Positions 47,158-58,170 are shown, numbered from the stretch's first letter. The stretch: 64,000 nucleotides of DNA from Aggregatibacter kilianii (GCF_003130255.1 NZ_NRCN01000001.1:620001-684000); one strand, 5' to 3'. A program made the numbers and translations. Notes: generated from the sequence alone by a model not told the origin.

Positions 47158-48105
47158 ATGAAAAAACACATTCTTTCAACATTAATTATCGGCGCGCTTT
47201 CGCTTAGCGTTCAGGCGGCAGAAAAACAAAAACTGTCTTTAATGCTGGATTGGTTTGTCAACCCGGATCACGCTGCATTGATCGTCGCACAGCAAAAAGG
47301 CTTTTTTGCCGAGCATAATCTGGAGGTAGATATTATTGAACCCGCCGATCCATCTCTGCCGCCTAAATTGGTCGCCGCCGGCAAAACAGATTTAGCCGTA
47401 GATTATCAACCGCAACTGCATATTCAAGTGGATGAAAAACTGCCTTTGGTGCGCATTGCGACATTGGCAGATTCTCCGTTAAACAGCTTGGTCACGTTGG
47501 AAAACAGCGGCATCAAAACCTTAGCGGATTTGAAAGGAAAGAAAATCGGCTATTCCGTTAGTGGCTTTGAAACAGCGCTGTTGGATGCCATGTTGAAGTC
47601 TGCCAATTTAAGTAATAAAGATGTTCAACTGATTAATGTGAATTGGTCTCTCTCCCCTTCTTTAATTAGCAAACAAGTGGATGCGGTTATTGGTTCATTC
47701 CGCAATTTTGAATTGAATCAATTAGCCATTGAAGGTTATCAGGGCAAGGCGTTTTTCCCTGAACAGCATGGCGTGCCGACCTATGATGAATTAATTATCG
47801 TCGCCAATAAAGACAAGATTCATGAAGCGAAATACAAAGATTTTGTCGGTGCACTACAACAAGCCACCGAGTACCTCAATTCACATCCGGAAGAAAGTTG
47901 GCAGCTTTTTGTCAGCTATAAACCGACAGAATTGGATAACGAACTCAATCGCCGTGCTTGGAAAGACACGCTGCCTTATTTGAGTAAACAGCCGGGTAGC
48001 TTTAATAAAGCAAACTATGAAAAAATGGCGGACTTTATGTTGCAACAAGGGTTATTGAAATCCAAAACAGCAGTAGAACATTACGCCACGGAGCTGAAAA
48101 AATAA
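47158..48105 (+). CDS. thiY: Thiamine-precursor ABC transporter, substrate-binding protein
   Basis: Periplasmic binding protein of the NMT1/THI5-like family, 315 residues, with signal peptide MKKHILSTLIIGALSLSVQA. Family segments: LMLDWFVNPDHAALIVAQQKGFF, VDIIEPADPSLPPKLVAAGKTDLAVDYQPQL and GIKTLADLKGKKIGYS. Relatives bind formylaminopyrimidine. AAGGAG precedes the ATG. It is the last gene of the riboswitch operon and ends in a USS-pair terminator. Confidence 0.93.
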   Translation: MKKHILSTLIIGALSLSVQAAEKQKLSLMLDWFVNPDHAALIVAQQKGFFAEHNLEVDIIEPADPSLPPKLVAAGKTDLAVDYQPQLHIQVDEKLPLVRIATLADSPLNSLVTLENSGIKTLADLKGKKIGYSVSGFETALLDAMLKSANLSNKDVQLINVNWSLSPSLISKQVDAVIGSFRNFELNQLAIEGYQGKAFFPEQHGVPTYDELIIVANKDKIHEAKYKDFVGALQQATEYLNSHPEESWQLFVSYKPTELDNELNRRAWKDTLPYLSKQPGSFNKANYEKMADFMLQQGLLKSKTAVEHYATELKK

Positions 48106-48122
48106 GTAAATGCTTTACGATC

Positions 48123-48157
48123 AAAAAGTGCGGTCAATTTTGACCGCACTTTTATTT
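48123..48157. terminator. USS inverted pair between thiY and ileS
   Basis: AAAAAGTGCGGTCA and TGACCGCACTTTT form a 13-bp stem with a 4-nt loop between convergent genes. Confidence 0.88.
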
Positions 48158-48173
48158 AGGCTCTACTACATGA

Positions 48174-50996
48174 TTAAGCAAAACGTCTCACTTCGCCGTT
48201 ACCTGCAACGTTTTCTACACAACGCGGGCAAAGTGTCGAATGTTCCGGATTCACGCCGATTTTGTCGGAATAATGCCAACAACGTGGGCATTTTTCGCCT
48301 TGAGAACGAGCAACACTTACCGCAATCCCCTCTAACTCGCCTGCCGCCACATCCGCCGGTTTATCCGCCAATGCTTTCACTTCTGCTTTTGAGGTAATTA
48401 ATACGAAACGTAATTCATCGCCTAATTGTTCCAATAAGGCACGATATTCATCGTTAGCGTAAACGGTGACTTCCGCTTCCAAACCGCCGCCGATCACTTT
48501 GTCGTTACGGGCGATTTCTAATACGCGGTTCACTTCAGAACGTACTTTGATCAGTTGTTGCCAGTAAGCATCGTCTAATTTTTCGTTCGCGCCTAAGCCA
48601 AATAAGCCTTCGTAAAATTCTTCAGTGAAGACGAATTCTGCACGTGCCGTCGCCGTTTGTGGCAAATAGCCCCACACTTCATCCGCGGTAAAGGAAAGGA
48701 TTGGTGCCATCCAACGTACCAACGCTTCGGCAATGTGCCATAACGCTGTTTGGCAACTACGGCGCGCAAGGCTGTCCGCTTTGGTGGTGTATTGACGGTC
48801 TTTGATAATATCAAGGTAGAACGAGCCCATTTCCACAGAACAGAAACGCATTAAGCGTTGCACTACGGCGTGGAATTGATAGTTATCGTACGCGTCTTTG
48901 ATTTCGTTTTGAGCGTCTAATGCACAAGCCACCGCCCAACGATCTAAGTTAATCATTTCTTCCGGTTTCACCGCATCACGTTGTGGATCAAAACCGTTTA
49001 AGTTCGCTAACAAGAAACGTGCCGTGTTACGAATACGACGATAGCTGTCCGCTGCACGTTTTAAGATTTCATCAGAAACGGTCATTTCACCGGTATAGTC
49101 AGTAGAGGCCACCCATAAACGTAAAATGTCGCCACCGAATTTATCCATCACTTCTTGTGGCGTCACGATGTTGCCGATGGATTTTGACATTTTGCGGCCT
49201 TGACCATCCACGGTGAAGCCATGGGTTAATACTTGTTTGTATGGCGCTTTGTTGTCTGTTGCAGTAGAAAGCATTAAAGAAGACATAAACCAACCACGGT
49301 GTTGGTCGGAACCTTCCAAATACATATCGATATCTTGACCGTTAAATTCCGGACGGTTCGCCACAACAGAAGAATAGGTTGATCCTGAGTCAAACCATAC
49401 GTCAAGGGTATCCGGCACTTTGCGATAGGTTTCTGCGTCCGCACCTAATAATTCTTTTTCGTCTAAATCCCACCATGCTTGAATACCGGCTTTCTCTACA
49501 CGTTTCGCCACTTCTTCAAGTAACTCTAAAGTACGCGGATGAAGTTCTTCGGTTTCTTTGTGCACGAACAAGGTCATCGGTACGCCCCAAGTACGTTGAC
49601 GGGAAATACACCAGTCAGGGCGGTTTTCAACCATTTTCTCGATACGCGCTTGACCCCAATCCGGAATCCAGCGAACTTGTTTGATTTCGCCTAATGCTTG
49701 TTGGCGTAAACCCTGTGTTTCCATGCCGATAAACCATTGCGGAGTCGCACGGAAAATAATCGGGGTTTTATGACGCCAGCAGTGTGGGTAGCTGTGTTTG
49801 ATTTTCTCAACTTTTAATAAGTTGCCCACTTCTTGCAATTTTTCAACAACCAATGGATTGGCTTCAAATACGCCTTTGCCTGCAAAGAATTCAGTCGTTG
49901 AAATAAATTTACCGTCATTAGATACAAGGCCAGCCATCGGTAAGTCATATTGTTTACCCACGATAAAGTCGTCTAAACCGTGATCCGGTGCGGTATGTAC
50001 TAAACCGGTACCGCCATCGGTAGTGACGTGTTCGCCTAAAACCACCGGCACGGTGAAATCATAGAACGGATGGTTAAAACGCACTAACTCAAGCTCTTGA
50101 CCTTTCACTGAGCCTAAAATTTCAACTTGTTCCACGCCAACTGCTTTCGCCACGAATTCAACTAATTCAGCGGCTAAAATCACGCGTTCATCGCCTAACT
50201 GCACGAGGTTATATTCCAATTCCGCATTCAAAGCGATACCTCGGTTAGACGGAATGGTCCAAGGCGTGGTTGTCCAGATTACTGCAGATAATTTGCCATG
50301 ACCTTTTCCTACTGCATTAAATTTCTCTTCAATTTCCACCGCACTTACTACCGGGAAACGCACATAAATAGACGGAGAAACTTTGTCTTCGTATTCCACT
50401 TCCGCTTCAGCCAAAGAAGAACCGCAGTCCAAACACCAGTGCACCGGCTTGGATCCTTTGTATAAGTGGCCGTTAGCAATCACTTTGCCAAGCGTACGAA
50501 TGATATGCGCTTCAGTATCAAAGTTCATCGTCAAATAAGGGTTATCCCAATCGCCCAACACGCCTAAACGGATAAAGTCTTTTTTCTGACCTTCAACTTG
50601 TTCCGCGGCATATTCGCGGCATTTTTGACGGAATTCCGCTGCCGAAATTTTCTCATTTGGCTTACCTACTAAGCCTTCTACTTTCAATTCAATTGGCAAA
50701 CCGTGACAGTCCCAACCCGGAATATAAGGAGAGTTAAAACCTAATGCGGTTTTGGATTTAACAATAATATCTTTCAGAATTTTATTCACCGCATGGCCGA
50801 TATGAATGCTACCGTTCGCATACGGAGGGCCATCGTGCAAAATAAAGGATTTTTTGCCTTTTGAGGCTTCACGAATTTTTTGATAAAGGTTTTTTTCATA
50901 CCAGTTTTTTAACATCACGGGCTCGCGCTTGGCTAAATCACCACGCATCGGAAAGCCCGTTTCGGGAAGGTTAAGGGTATTTTTATAATCAGTCAT
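48174..50996 (-). CDS. ileS: Isoleucyl-tRNA synthetase
   Basis: Class I aminoacyl-tRNA synthetase, 940 residues, of the usual bacterial length (938 in E. coli). The HIGH motif is in [18 protein letters not shown], the editing domain includes [11 protein letters not shown], the KMSKS motif is in [12 protein letters not shown], and the C-terminal zinc finger has [12 protein letters not shown] and [10 protein letters not shown]. It is transcribed after ribF with a 39-bp gap that holds an uptake signal. Confidence 0.98.
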   Translation of the reverse strand: MTDYKNTLNLPETGFPMRGDLAKREPVMLKNWYEKNLYQKIREASKGKKSFILHDGPPYANGSIHIGHAVNKILKDIIVKSKTALGFNSPYIPGWDCHGLPIELKVEGLVGKPNEKISAAEFRQKCREYAAEQVEGQKKDFIRLGVLGDWDNPYLTMNFDTEAHIIRTLGKVIANGHLYKGSKPVHWCLDCGSSLAEAEVEYEDKVSPSIYVRFPVVSAVEIEEKFNAVGKGHGKLSAVIWTTTPWTIPSNRGIALNAELEYNLVQLGDERVILAAELVEFVAKAVGVEQVEILGSVKGQELELVRFNHPFYDFTVPVVLGEHVTTDGGTGLVHTAPDHGLDDFIVGKQYDLPMAGLVSNDGKFISTTEFFAGKGVFEANPLVVEKLQEVGNLLKVEKIKHSYPHCWRHKTPIIFRATPQWFIGMETQGLRQQALGEIKQVRWIPDWGQARIEKMVENRPDWCISRQRTWGVPMTLFVHKETEELHPRTLELLEEVAKRVEKAGIQAWWDLDEKELLGADAETYRKVPDTLDVWFDSGSTYSSVVANRPEFNGQDIDMYLEGSDQHRGWFMSSLMLSTATDNKAPYKQVLTHGFTVDGQGRKMSKSIGNIVTPQEVMDKFGGDILRLWVASTDYTGEMTVSDEILKRAADSYRRIRNTARFLLANLNGFDPQRDAVKPEEMINLDRWAVACALDAQNEIKDAYDNYQFHAVVQRLMRFCSVEMGSFYLDIIKDRQYTTKADSLARRSCQTALWHIAEALVRWMAPILSFTADEVWGYLPQTATARAEFVFTEEFYEGLFGLGANEKLDDAYWQQLIKVRSEVNRVLEIARNDKVIGGGLEAEVTVYANDEYRALLEQLGDELRFVLITSKAEVKALADKPADVAAGELEGIAVSVARSQGEKCPRCWHYSDKIGVNPEHSTLCPRCVENVAGNGEVRRFA

Positions 50997-51035
50997 TTTA
51001 TATTCCAGTGTTATGTAAAAATTAAAATTTGTGTT

Positions 51036-52055
51036 CTAAAAAGTGCGGTCGGTTTTAAAGATGTTTTTCGCTGTTTCCACATCCTTCGCAATTTGATCTT
51101 TTAAATCGTCAAAAGACGCAAATTTCATTTCATTGCGGATTTTATGGCATAGCTCGACTTCCAACCATTGTCCATAAATATCGCCTTGAAAATCAAATAA
51201 ATGTGCTTCTAATAATTGATTCACGCCATTGATGGTCGGGCGGGTGCCGATGTTCGCGACCCCATTAAAAAACGCGCCGGATTTTAACCGCACAAAACGC
51301 GAAGCGTTTTGAACGTCGGCTTGTTCGACGGCCCCGGAGGGGTGAATAATCGAGCTAGGCTCGATTATGAATACTCTAACCGCGTAAACCCCTTTGACCG
51401 GATTCACCTGACGATGCAAGCGAATGTTCGCAGTAGGAAAGCCGATGGTGCGACCAAGCTGATTGCCATGAATCACGCGGCCTAAAATACGATAAGGACG
51501 CCCAAGTAATTTTTCCGCTAACGTTAAATCATCATTTGCCAACGCTTCGCGAATCGCTGTACTGCTGATTCGCAGCTCATCCAAGCAAAAGCTACGGTTA
51601 TCTTCGACGGTAAAACCAAACTTTTCACCGGCTTGTTGCAACATAGCAAAGTTGCCTTGGCGTTTGGCGCCGAATTTGAAATCATCGCCGATACTCAAAA
51701 ACTTAACGTTTAATGTGCGCACCAACCAATCTTCTATAAATTGCTCGGCCGGCATGCCCGCAAAAGTGCGGTCAAATTTTGCCACGATGACAATGTTCAC
51801 GCCCGCTTGTTTGAGATAATGCAATTTGTCACGCAAACGCATTAAGCGCGCGGGGGCTTTTTCACCCAGAAAATATTCTCGCGGCTGGGGTTCAAACAAC
51901 ATAACCGCCATAGGCAAGTTCAGCTCGTCCGCTTTTTGGCGTAAATGGCGCAAAATCGCTTGATGCCCTAAATGCACCCCGTCGAAATTGCCAATTGTCA
52001 ATGTGCAACCTTGCAAATTGTGCGGTAAATTTCCCAAGCCACGAAAGAGTTGCAT
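51036..52055 (-). CDS. ribF: Bifunctional riboflavin kinase / FAD synthetase, with in-frame insert
   Basis: Makes FMN and FAD from riboflavin. The N-terminal FAD-synthetase domain has TIGNFDGVHLGHQAIL and the ISSTAIREAL motif; the C-terminal flavokinase has GRTIGFPTANI and ANIGTRPTING. The start is set at MQLFRGLGNL (52055), 8 residues after an upstream in-frame ATG, to fit the family. The 339 residues exceed the usual ~313 because about 27 residues (plus-strand 51291-51371), between YAVRV and RLKSG in the flavokinase domain, have no family counterpart. The DNA for this insert is a row of four hairpins (see the repeat entry). Activity is unproven but the frame is open. Confidence 0.92.
   Translation of the reverse strand: MQLFRGLGNLPHNLQGCTLTIGNFDGVHLGHQAILRHLRQKADELNLPMAVMLFEPQPREYFLGEKAPARLMRLRDKLHYLKQAGVNIVIVAKFDRTFAGMPAEQFIEDWLVRTLNVKFLSIGDDFKFGAKRQGNFAMLQQAGEKFGFTVEDNRSFCLDELRISSTAIREALANDDLTLAEKLLGRPYRILGRVIHGNQLGRTIGFPTANIRLHRQVNPVKGVYAVRVFIIEPSSIIHPSGAVEQADVQNASRFVRLKSGAFFNGVANIGTRPTINGVNQLLEAHLFDFQGDIYGQWLEVELCHKIRNEMKFASFDDLKDQIAKDVETAKNIFKTDRTF
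51291..51371. repeat. Palindromic in-frame insertion inside ribF
   Basis: Four hairpins lie almost end to end: AAAACGC/GCGTTTT at 51294-51310, CGTCG/CGACG at 51314-51330, CCCC/GGGG at 51332-51342, and ATAATCGAGC/GCTCGATTAT at 51346-51368. The segment is 81 bp (27 codons) and its translation is absent from the family. The direct repeat GCGGTTA occurs on both sides, 92 bp apart. No second copy was noticed in this window. Confidence 0.6.
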
Positions 52056-52138
52056 TACATCTGTTCCATTAAATTTCAATCAAAAAATATTTCGGTATTA
52101 TACGCATAAATCCATGCGCCACAAAAACTAATTTGCGG

Positions 52139-53710
52139 CTAATTAGCCCCGCTTAAATGCTGTTTCCGAATACCCAACAACAGCAACATTCCACCGTAAA
52201 CTATCGCGGCTAAAACAATCAACCAAGCCAACCAATATACCCTGTTGAAAAAGCTCATGGCATTCCATTCGATCAAGCTTGGGCTGTTATACCAAACCAA
52301 CAGCCCCATCATAGCGGCAGCGCAAAAAACTTTTAGAAAAAACACCGCACTTTGACGGCTGAAATGATAGATATCCGCTTTCGCCAAGCCACGATAAAGC
52401 AAGAAAGCGTTTAACGTCGCCGACATGGCAGAGGCAATTGCCAAGCCCACGTAGCTAAAAGGAATTGCTAACAGATTGAACGCCATGTTGCTCACCATGG
52501 CGATGATGCCGATTTTCACCGGCGTTTTGGTATCTTGGCGGGCGTAATAACCGTTGGCCAAAATCTTGATTAACATGAAGCTCAGAAGCCCTGCGTTAAA
52601 GCCCCACAGGGAATAAGAGGCGGCCTGAACATCGTTAAAGGTAAAGCTACCGCGCATAAACAGCACGAGCAACATCGGTTGCGCCAACACGGCAATGCCG
52701 ATCATGGCAGGCACGCCAAGCAATAAAATCATGCGTACGCCCCAGTCCATTGTGTTGCGAAAATCTACCGCACTTTTGGCATTATCGTCACGGTTCACAT
52801 GATGACGGGCAAGGGTCGGCAAAATCACCGTAGAAATGGCGATACCGAACAAGCCAAGAGGAAACTCTAACAAGCGGTCGGAATAATACAGCCAACTGAT
52901 GGAACCCGTCATTAAGAAGCTGGCGATAAAGGTATCAAGCAGCAAGTTGATTTGGCTCACGGAAACACCGAATAAGGCGGGGATCATCAGCGTGCGGATT
53001 TTCTTCACGCCTTCGTCATGCCACGCCCATTTTGGCTTCACCAATAATTTGGCTTGATATAAGAAAGGCAGTTGAAACAGAAATTGTAATAAACCGCCGA
53101 GAAAGATCCCGATAGCCAAGCCTAAATCCGGATTTTCCAACTGCGGTGCCAGCCAAAGTGCGGTGGCAATCATGGCAATATTGAGCAACACCGGCGAGAA
53201 CGACATCACGCCGAATTTGCCGATGGTATTGAGAATCGCACCGGACAGCGCAACGAAGGTCACGAACCATAAATAAGGAAAGGTGATTTTAAGTAACAAC
53301 GAGGCTTGCGTGAATTTTTCCACATTTGGCCCGTCATTCAACCAATCCACAAACCAACCTGTTCCGAAAATGGCCGCGACCACCGGCGAGCCGATCATCG
53401 CTAATAACGTAACGACCGTGACCAAGCCTCCCAAGGTGCCGGACACTTTGCCGATAAATTCACGGGTTTTGGATAAATCACCGGATTTTTGATACTCCGC
53501 CAACACCGGCACAAACGCTTGTGAAAACGCCCCTTCGGCGAATAATCGACGGAGAAAATTAGGAATACGATTAGCGAACAAAAACACATCCGCCGCTGCA
53601 CCGGCACCGATTAAATTGGCAATCACCACATCGCGAACCAACCCCAATACACGGGATACCAACGTCATGGCGCTCACGATAATGCCCGATTTTAATAACC
53701 TCTTACTCAA
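52139..53710 (-). CDS. murJ: Lipid II flippase MurJ
   Basis: Inner-membrane MOP-superfamily flippase that moves the peptidoglycan precursor lipid II outward. The 523 residues have 14 predicted membrane segments. Family marks: SGIIVSAMTLVSRVLGLVRDVVIANLIGAGAAADVF and FFANRIPNFLRRLFAEGAFSQAFVPVL-like segment at the N-terminus, and GLFGIAISTVILPTLARHH in the middle. It lies upstream of ribF (84-bp gap) and divergent from rpsT. Three uptake signals lie within. Confidence 0.96.
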   Translation of the reverse strand: MSKRLLKSGIIVSAMTLVSRVLGLVRDVVIANLIGAGAAADVFLFANRIPNFLRRLFAEGAFSQAFVPVLAEYQKSGDLSKTREFIGKVSGTLGGLVTVVTLLAMIGSPVVAAIFGTGWFVDWLNDGPNVEKFTQASLLLKITFPYLWFVTFVALSGAILNTIGKFGVMSFSPVLLNIAMIATALWLAPQLENPDLGLAIGIFLGGLLQFLFQLPFLYQAKLLVKPKWAWHDEGVKKIRTLMIPALFGVSVSQINLLLDTFIASFLMTGSISWLYYSDRLLEFPLGLFGIAISTVILPTLARHHVNRDDNAKSAVDFRNTMDWGVRMILLLGVPAMIGIAVLAQPMLLVLFMRGSFTFNDVQAASYSLWGFNAGLLSFMLIKILANGYYARQDTKTPVKIGIIAMVSNMAFNLLAIPFSYVGLAIASAMSATLNAFLLYRGLAKADIYHFSRQSAVFFLKVFCAAAMMGLLVWYNSPSLIEWNAMSFFNRVYWLAWLIVLAAIVYGGMLLLLGIRKQHLSGAN

Positions 53711-53897
53711 AATACTGCACTCTATAAAAATAAAATTTGCCTAATTGTATAGAAATTTCGTTTTTACGCTATATTCTAAGGGAAAAAACTGTTAAAATCC
53801 CGCGCACATCGTTTGGTGAGCCTATTTAGAAAGAGCTTGTTAAGAATAACGATGCCTACTTCGGTTGTGTCTCACCGAAATCAACACAAAATTCCCG

Positions 53898-53926
53898 TTG
53901 ACAAATGTATAAGAAATCGGCATATT
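53898..53926 (+). promoter_or_regulatory. Promoter of rpsT
   Basis: A perfect -35 TTGACA at 53898-53903, a 17-bp spacer and -10 CATATT at 53921-53926 imply a start near 53933, leaving a leader of about 46 nt before the UUG start codon. Confidence 0.65.
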
Positions 53927-53978
53927 TACGCCCCTATTTTGTCACTATTAACTAACAGAAATTTTTAGGAGTTTGACC

Positions 53979-54242
53979 TTGGCTAATATCAAGTCAGCAA
54001 AAAAACGTGCGATTCAATCTGAAAAACGCCGTAAACACAACGCAAGCCAACGCTCTATGATGCGTACTTACATCAAAAAAGTTTATGCTCAAGTAGCAGC
54101 GGGCGAGAAAGTAGCAGCTGAAGCAGCATTCGTTGAAATGCAAAAAGTTGTTGACCGCATGGCTTCTAAAGGCTTAATCCACGCTAACAAAGCAGCCAAC
54201 CACAAATCTAAATTAGCTGCACAAATTAAAAAATTAGCCTAA
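53979..54242 (+). CDS. rpsT: 30S ribosomal protein S20
   Basis: 16S rRNA-binding protein of 87 residues, almost identical in pattern to E. coli S20: [35 protein letters not shown], and [24 protein letters not shown] at the end. The start codon is TTG (UUG) at 53979 behind TAGGAG, the same rare start as in E. coli rpsT, where it takes part in autogenous control. Another TTG two codons upstream would add residues that the family lacks. A terminator follows. Confidence 0.97.
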   Translation: MANIKSAKKRAIQSEKRRKHNASQRSMMRTYIKKVYAQVAAGEKVAAEAAFVEMQKVVDRMASKGLIHANKAANHKSKLAAQIKKLA

Positions 54243-54264
54243 TTTTTGCCTTATAATTTAAAGA

Positions 54265-54290
54265 GAAACCGCTAAAATGAGCGGTTTTTT
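54265..54290 (+). terminator. Intrinsic terminator after rpsT
   Basis: AAACCGCT (54266-54273) pairs with AGCGGTTT (54280-54287) around AAAATG and is followed by more T. Confidence 0.9.
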
Positions 54291-54339
54291 GTTTTCATTG
54301 AAATGGTAAAAAATGTCGGTAAAAACCACCGCACTTTGC

Positions 54340-54996
54340 CTATCTCACTCTCCTACGCCGCTGATGAAATAATTTACTTCTCGATTGCGTGGTCTTATTT
54401 CTCAATACAGGCGTTTTTTCTACCACATGAATATGGCTACGGCGGTAGTGGCTGAGGAAATAATGTAGACTGCTGGCAAACAACACGCCCACTAAAAACA
54501 CAATAATAATTTCGCCATATAAACGATGAAAAATCTGATTAATCTTGCTTTTTGTCGATTGCCCGTATTTAGCATCAAAAGTCACGCGTAGAAAGCCTTC
54601 TACACCGTTAGACGAATAAATCGGTTCGACGATTTGTTGTGAGTCCGCCTCTTTGTCTTCCTGTTTATCCAATCCCAATAAACTTCGCATATCAGGCGAA
54701 TTCGTACTTTGCGCCAATAACTCACCATTACGCGCATAGAGGGCGGCATCTAACACAAATTCTTCTTTCACAAAGTTATCCAAATTTTCCACCAGTCGTT
54801 CGGTTTTCGCGTTATTGACCAATAACATCGAGAACAAACTGGCTTGTTGACGCGTCAGTAAATGGGACACATTCGCCACTTGGTTTACGCTAGAAAGTTG
54901 TGAACCGATTTTGAACTGTTTTACGCCAAATAAAATGACTGCCATGATGCCCGCGCATAACAAAACAATGCCAAAGAACATCATAAATTTAATCAT
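54340..54996 (-). CDS. ytjB: YtjB/SMP family membrane protein
   Basis: A predicted inner-membrane protein of about 218 residues with two membrane segments (FFGIVLLCAGIMAVILFGV and IIIVFLVGVLFASSLHYFL) flanking a periplasmic domain, and a very basic C-terminal tail (RRSHIH ... FHQRRRRVR). It matches the YtjB (Smp) family of E. coli (214 residues), which is also divergent from serB. Function unknown. The start at 54996 is chosen over a TTG at 55017 on length; no strong ribosome site is seen for either. Confidence 0.82.
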   Translation of the reverse strand: MIKFMMFFGIVLLCAGIMAVILFGVKQFKIGSQLSSVNQVANVSHLLTRQQASLFSMLLVNNAKTERLVENLDNFVKEEFVLDAALYARNGELLAQSTNSPDMRSLLGLDKQEDKEADSQQIVEPIYSSNGVEGFLRVTFDAKYGQSTKSKINQIFHRLYGEIIIVFLVGVLFASSLHYFLSHYRRSHIHVVEKTPVLRNKTTQSRSKLFHQRRRRVR

Positions 54997-55093
54997 TTTT
55001 TCTTTTACTAAATGCAAGTTATTTTCCCCAAAGGTGAATAAGTAAGCTAGAATAAACCGCCTTTTGAAAACCGCTACAATTTACAGGATTTTT

Positions 55094-56038
55094 ATGCAAA
55101 CACAAAATCTGACCGATATCCTCAATCACTTTCCGTCTCTCCCGGCACCATTGTTTGCCGACCAACCTTGTGAGTCGGCGCAGGCGTTTATTCTCTACTC
55201 CGACAACCTAAATCTCACAAAGTTACAGGCTTTTCAGCAAAAGTGCGGTGAAAATTTTTTGTGTTTTGCCGCGTGGAATCTGTTGCATAACACCGTGGTG
55301 TTGCTCAAAGGCGAGTGGAAAACGGAATGGATTGGTATTGCCCATGAATTAGCACTGGATATTGCGCTGCTAAACTTTCACGCCAGTTTGAAGCAAGCGG
55401 GATTATTGGTGATGGACATGGATTCCACCGCCATCCAAATTGAATGTATCGATGAAATCGCCAAACTTGCCGGCACCGGTGACATGGTTTCCGCCATTAC
55501 GGAACGTGCCATGCGTGGCGAGCTCGATTTTAGTCAAAGTCTACGCCAACGGGTTGCTACCTTAAAAGATGCACCGGAAGGCATTTTGCAAGAGGTCAAA
55601 CAACATTTACCGCTGATGCCGGGATTGGTCGAAACGGTCAAAGAACTCAAAAATCACGGCTGGAAAGTAGCCATTGCTTCCGGTGGATTTACCTATTTTG
55701 CCGAAGTATTACAACAAAAACTCGGCTTAGATTTTATTGCTGCCAATCAATTCGAGATTATTGACGGCAAACTTACAGGCAACGTACAAGGCACCATTGT
55801 GGATGCGCAATACAAAGCGCAAACCTTACAACAGTTGGCACAACAATTTAACATCGCCACTGAAAATACCGTTGCCATCGGCGACGGCGCCAACGATCTC
55901 GCCATGATGCAAGTTGCCGATGTCGGCGTGGCTTATCACGCTAAACCAAAAGTACAACAATTGGCGCAAGTTATCGTCAATTTCACCGATTTAACCGCAC
56001 TTTTATGTATTTTAAGTGCAAACGACAAAATTAAATAA
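55094..56038 (+). CDS. serB: Phosphoserine phosphatase
   Basis: HAD-family enzyme that makes serine from phosphoserine. The ATG at 55094 follows CAGGA and gives 314 residues. An N-terminal regulatory region is followed by the HAD core: motif [22 protein letters not shown], motif [15 protein letters not shown], and motif [29 protein letters not shown]. It is divergent from ytjB, as in E. coli. yajQ follows 10 bp after its stop. Uptake signals occur near both ends of the gene. Confidence 0.96.
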   Translation: MQTQNLTDILNHFPSLPAPLFADQPCESAQAFILYSDNLNLTKLQAFQQKCGENFLCFAAWNLLHNTVVLLKGEWKTEWIGIAHELALDIALLNFHASLKQAGLLVMDMDSTAIQIECIDEIAKLAGTGDMVSAITERAMRGELDFSQSLRQRVATLKDAPEGILQEVKQHLPLMPGLVETVKELKNHGWKVAIASGGFTYFAEVLQQKLGLDFIAANQFEIIDGKLTGNVQGTIVDAQYKAQTLQQLAQQFNIATENTVAIGDGANDLAMMQVADVGVAYHAKPKVQQLAQVIVNFTDLTALLCILSANDKIK

Positions 56039-56048
56039 GGAGAAAACC

Positions 56049-56540
56049 ATGCCATCATTCGACATTGTTTCCGAAATCAGCGGACACGAAATTCGCAACG
56101 CCGTGGAAAACGCTAACCGCGAACTCACTAACCGTTGGGACTTCCGTAACGTACAAGCCGCAATTGAATTTAACGAAAAAAACGAAACTATTAAAGTGAG
56201 CAGCGAATCGGATTTCCAAGTGGAGCAACTCATCGACATCTTACGTAACGCGTGTATTAAACGTAACATCGAATCTACCTCCTTGGATATTCCTGCCGAC
56301 TATGAACACAGCGGCAAAACCTACAGCAAAGAAATCAAGCTGAAACAAGGCATTGAAACCGACATGGCGAAAAAGATCACTAAGCTTATCAAAGATTCCA
56401 AAATCAAAGTCCAAAGCCAAATCCAAGGCGAGCAAGTCCGCGTTACCGGCAAATCCCGTGATGATTTACAAGCCGTGATTCAACTCGTCAAAACCGCCGA
56501 ACTGGGACAACCATTCCAATTCAATAATTTCCGCGATTAA
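56049..56540 (+). CDS. yajQ: YajQ family nucleotide-binding protein
   Basis: A 163-residue protein with the double ferredoxin-like fold of the YajQ family, starting [25 protein letters not shown] and ending with [20 protein letters not shown]. Members bind nucleotides, and some in Xanthomonas and Pseudomonas bind cyclic di-GMP. No regulatory role can be read here. AAGGAG overlaps the serB stop, and the ATG at 56049 gives the standard length, so an upstream reading from 56016 is rejected. Confidence 0.95.
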   Translation: MPSFDIVSEISGHEIRNAVENANRELTNRWDFRNVQAAIEFNEKNETIKVSSESDFQVEQLIDILRNACIKRNIESTSLDIPADYEHSGKTYSKEIKLKQGIETDMAKKITKLIKDSKIKVQSQIQGEQVRVTGKSRDDLQAVIQLVKTAELGQPFQFNNFRD

Positions 56541-56574
56541 AAACGCCTTCAAAAACGACCGCACTTTAATCATA

Positions 56575-56611
56575 AAAAAATAAGACCGCCTCAAAGTGCG
56601 GTCTTATTTTT
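56575..56611. terminator. Terminator with USS between yajQ and ddc
   Basis: AATAAGACCGC (56579-56589) pairs with GCGGTCTTATT (56598-56608) around an 8-nt loop and is flanked by A and T tracts. The 3' arm contains an uptake signal. A second, non-paired signal lies at 56559. Confidence 0.85.
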
Positions 56612-56634
56612 ATGTATTTTGGTTAGCCTTTTCG

Positions 56635-58170
56635 CTAATCAATCGGTGGCACATAAGTTCCGTTTTTAATTTCATCTTTAATACGCTCAGCCTCGTTCAG
56701 TACTTGTGACAGCAAGGCTTGCACATTTTCCAATGTAGCAATAGGACTAAGTGTAGTCATTTTTAACGACTGCTTATCGCCCACTTTAGTTACGCCAATA
56801 TTGGCCTCACCGCGAGCAAAAAGCTCATCCGCCACATTTTGGTTTAACGCATCCACAAATTCTGCCGGATAATCTTTTGGATTTACTCGGAATAACACTG
56901 AGGCAAATTGAGTCGGCACTAACATTTCCAACCCCTCTGTGGCATTGATATAATTTTCCACCTGCTTAGAAAGATACACACCATGATCAATCATTGACGC
57001 ATACAATGCTTCTCCCAAAGCATCTACCGTAAACCACAATTTCAAAGCATCAAAACGGCGGGTAGTTTGTAATGATTTTGCCACTAAATTCGGCACGCCG
57101 TGCTGCTCGTCATATTCGGAATTGAGGTAATCCGCCTTGTAATCGATAAAGCGATAATTAGTCTCCTCTTTCAGCAAAAATGCACCACAAGAAATGCTTT
57201 GGAAGAAATGTTTATGGAAATCAAGAGTGATGGAATCGGCAAGTTCAATACCATCCAACAAATGTCGAAAATGCTTGGAGAGCAATAACGCCCCTCCCCA
57301 TGCGGCATCTACATGCAACCAGGTTTGGTATTGGTCGGCAAGTTGACTAATCGCCTTTAAATCATCAATAGCCCCCGCATCTGTGGTGCCTGCAGTGGCC
57401 ACGATACAGGCCACAATTTTGCCATCTGCATTAAGTTTGGCGAGGGTTTGTTCAAGAGCAACTATATCCATTTGAGCATTATCGTTTGTCGGCATCGTCA
57501 CCACAGACTGAAAGCCCATGCCCATCATTGCCATATTTTTTTGTACGGAAAAGTGTGCATTTTCGGAACACACCACTTTCACCTTTACCATGGCTTCTGG
57601 CGGAATACCGTTTTTCTGTACCGACCATTCACTGCCATCGGCGTTTTTCCAATGCTTGGCAATTGCCCAATCACGCGCCAATAGCACTCCCATGAGATTA
57701 GATTGAGTACCACCTGAGGTAAACACACCCGATGTCCCTTTGTCATACCCCACTTTTTGGCGAAGCCAGTTAATCAAATGCTCTTCCATAATAGACCCCG
57801 CCGGGCTTTGATCCCAAGAGTCCATAGATTGATTGGCTGCATTAATCAGTACCTCAGCAATTTGGCTGGTTACCAAGGTCGGGCAATGCAAATGCGCCAA
57901 CGAATGCGGATGATGCACTTTCAAACTTGGAGTTAAGAAAATATCTACCAAATGTGCTAACGCATTTTCTATGCCCACGCCCTGCTCTGTAGGATGAAAA
58001 CCATCAATTAAGGCTCGCATCTGTTTTATTGAACCACCGGTGTACATTTTCTCATTTTTAAGCCAAAAACTGACCGCACTTACGGCCTTTTCCATAGCAT
58101 TTTCGTAGTCGGCAATAGATTGTGGATCACTACAAAAAAGGGATTGTTTGTGTTTTGAAAGAGTTGTCAT
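56635..58170 (-). CDS. ddc: L-2,4-diaminobutyrate decarboxylase
   Basis: PLP-dependent group II decarboxylase that converts 2,4-diaminobutyrate to 1,3-diaminopropane. The 511 residues include [56 protein letters not shown], the histidine-containing [14 protein letters not shown], and the PLP lysine in [23 protein letters not shown]. Tandem placement after dat identifies it among glutamate, tyrosine and diaminobutyrate decarboxylases. An uptake signal lies near its N-terminus. The 95-bp gap from dat suggests co-transcription. Confidence 0.93.
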   Translation of the reverse strand: MTTLSKHKQSLFCSDPQSIADYENAMEKAVSAVSFWLKNEKMYTGGSIKQMRALIDGFHPTEQGVGIENALAHLVDIFLTPSLKVHHPHSLAHLHCPTLVTSQIAEVLINAANQSMDSWDQSPAGSIMEEHLINWLRQKVGYDKGTSGVFTSGGTQSNLMGVLLARDWAIAKHWKNADGSEWSVQKNGIPPEAMVKVKVVCSENAHFSVQKNMAMMGMGFQSVVTMPTNDNAQMDIVALEQTLAKLNADGKIVACIVATAGTTDAGAIDDLKAISQLADQYQTWLHVDAAWGGALLLSKHFRHLLDGIELADSITLDFHKHFFQSISCGAFLLKEETNYRFIDYKADYLNSEYDEQHGVPNLVAKSLQTTRRFDALKLWFTVDALGEALYASMIDHGVYLSKQVENYINATEGLEMLVPTQFASVLFRVNPKDYPAEFVDALNQNVADELFARGEANIGVTKVGDKQSLKMTTLSPIATLENVQALLSQVLNEAERIKDEIKNGTYVPPID

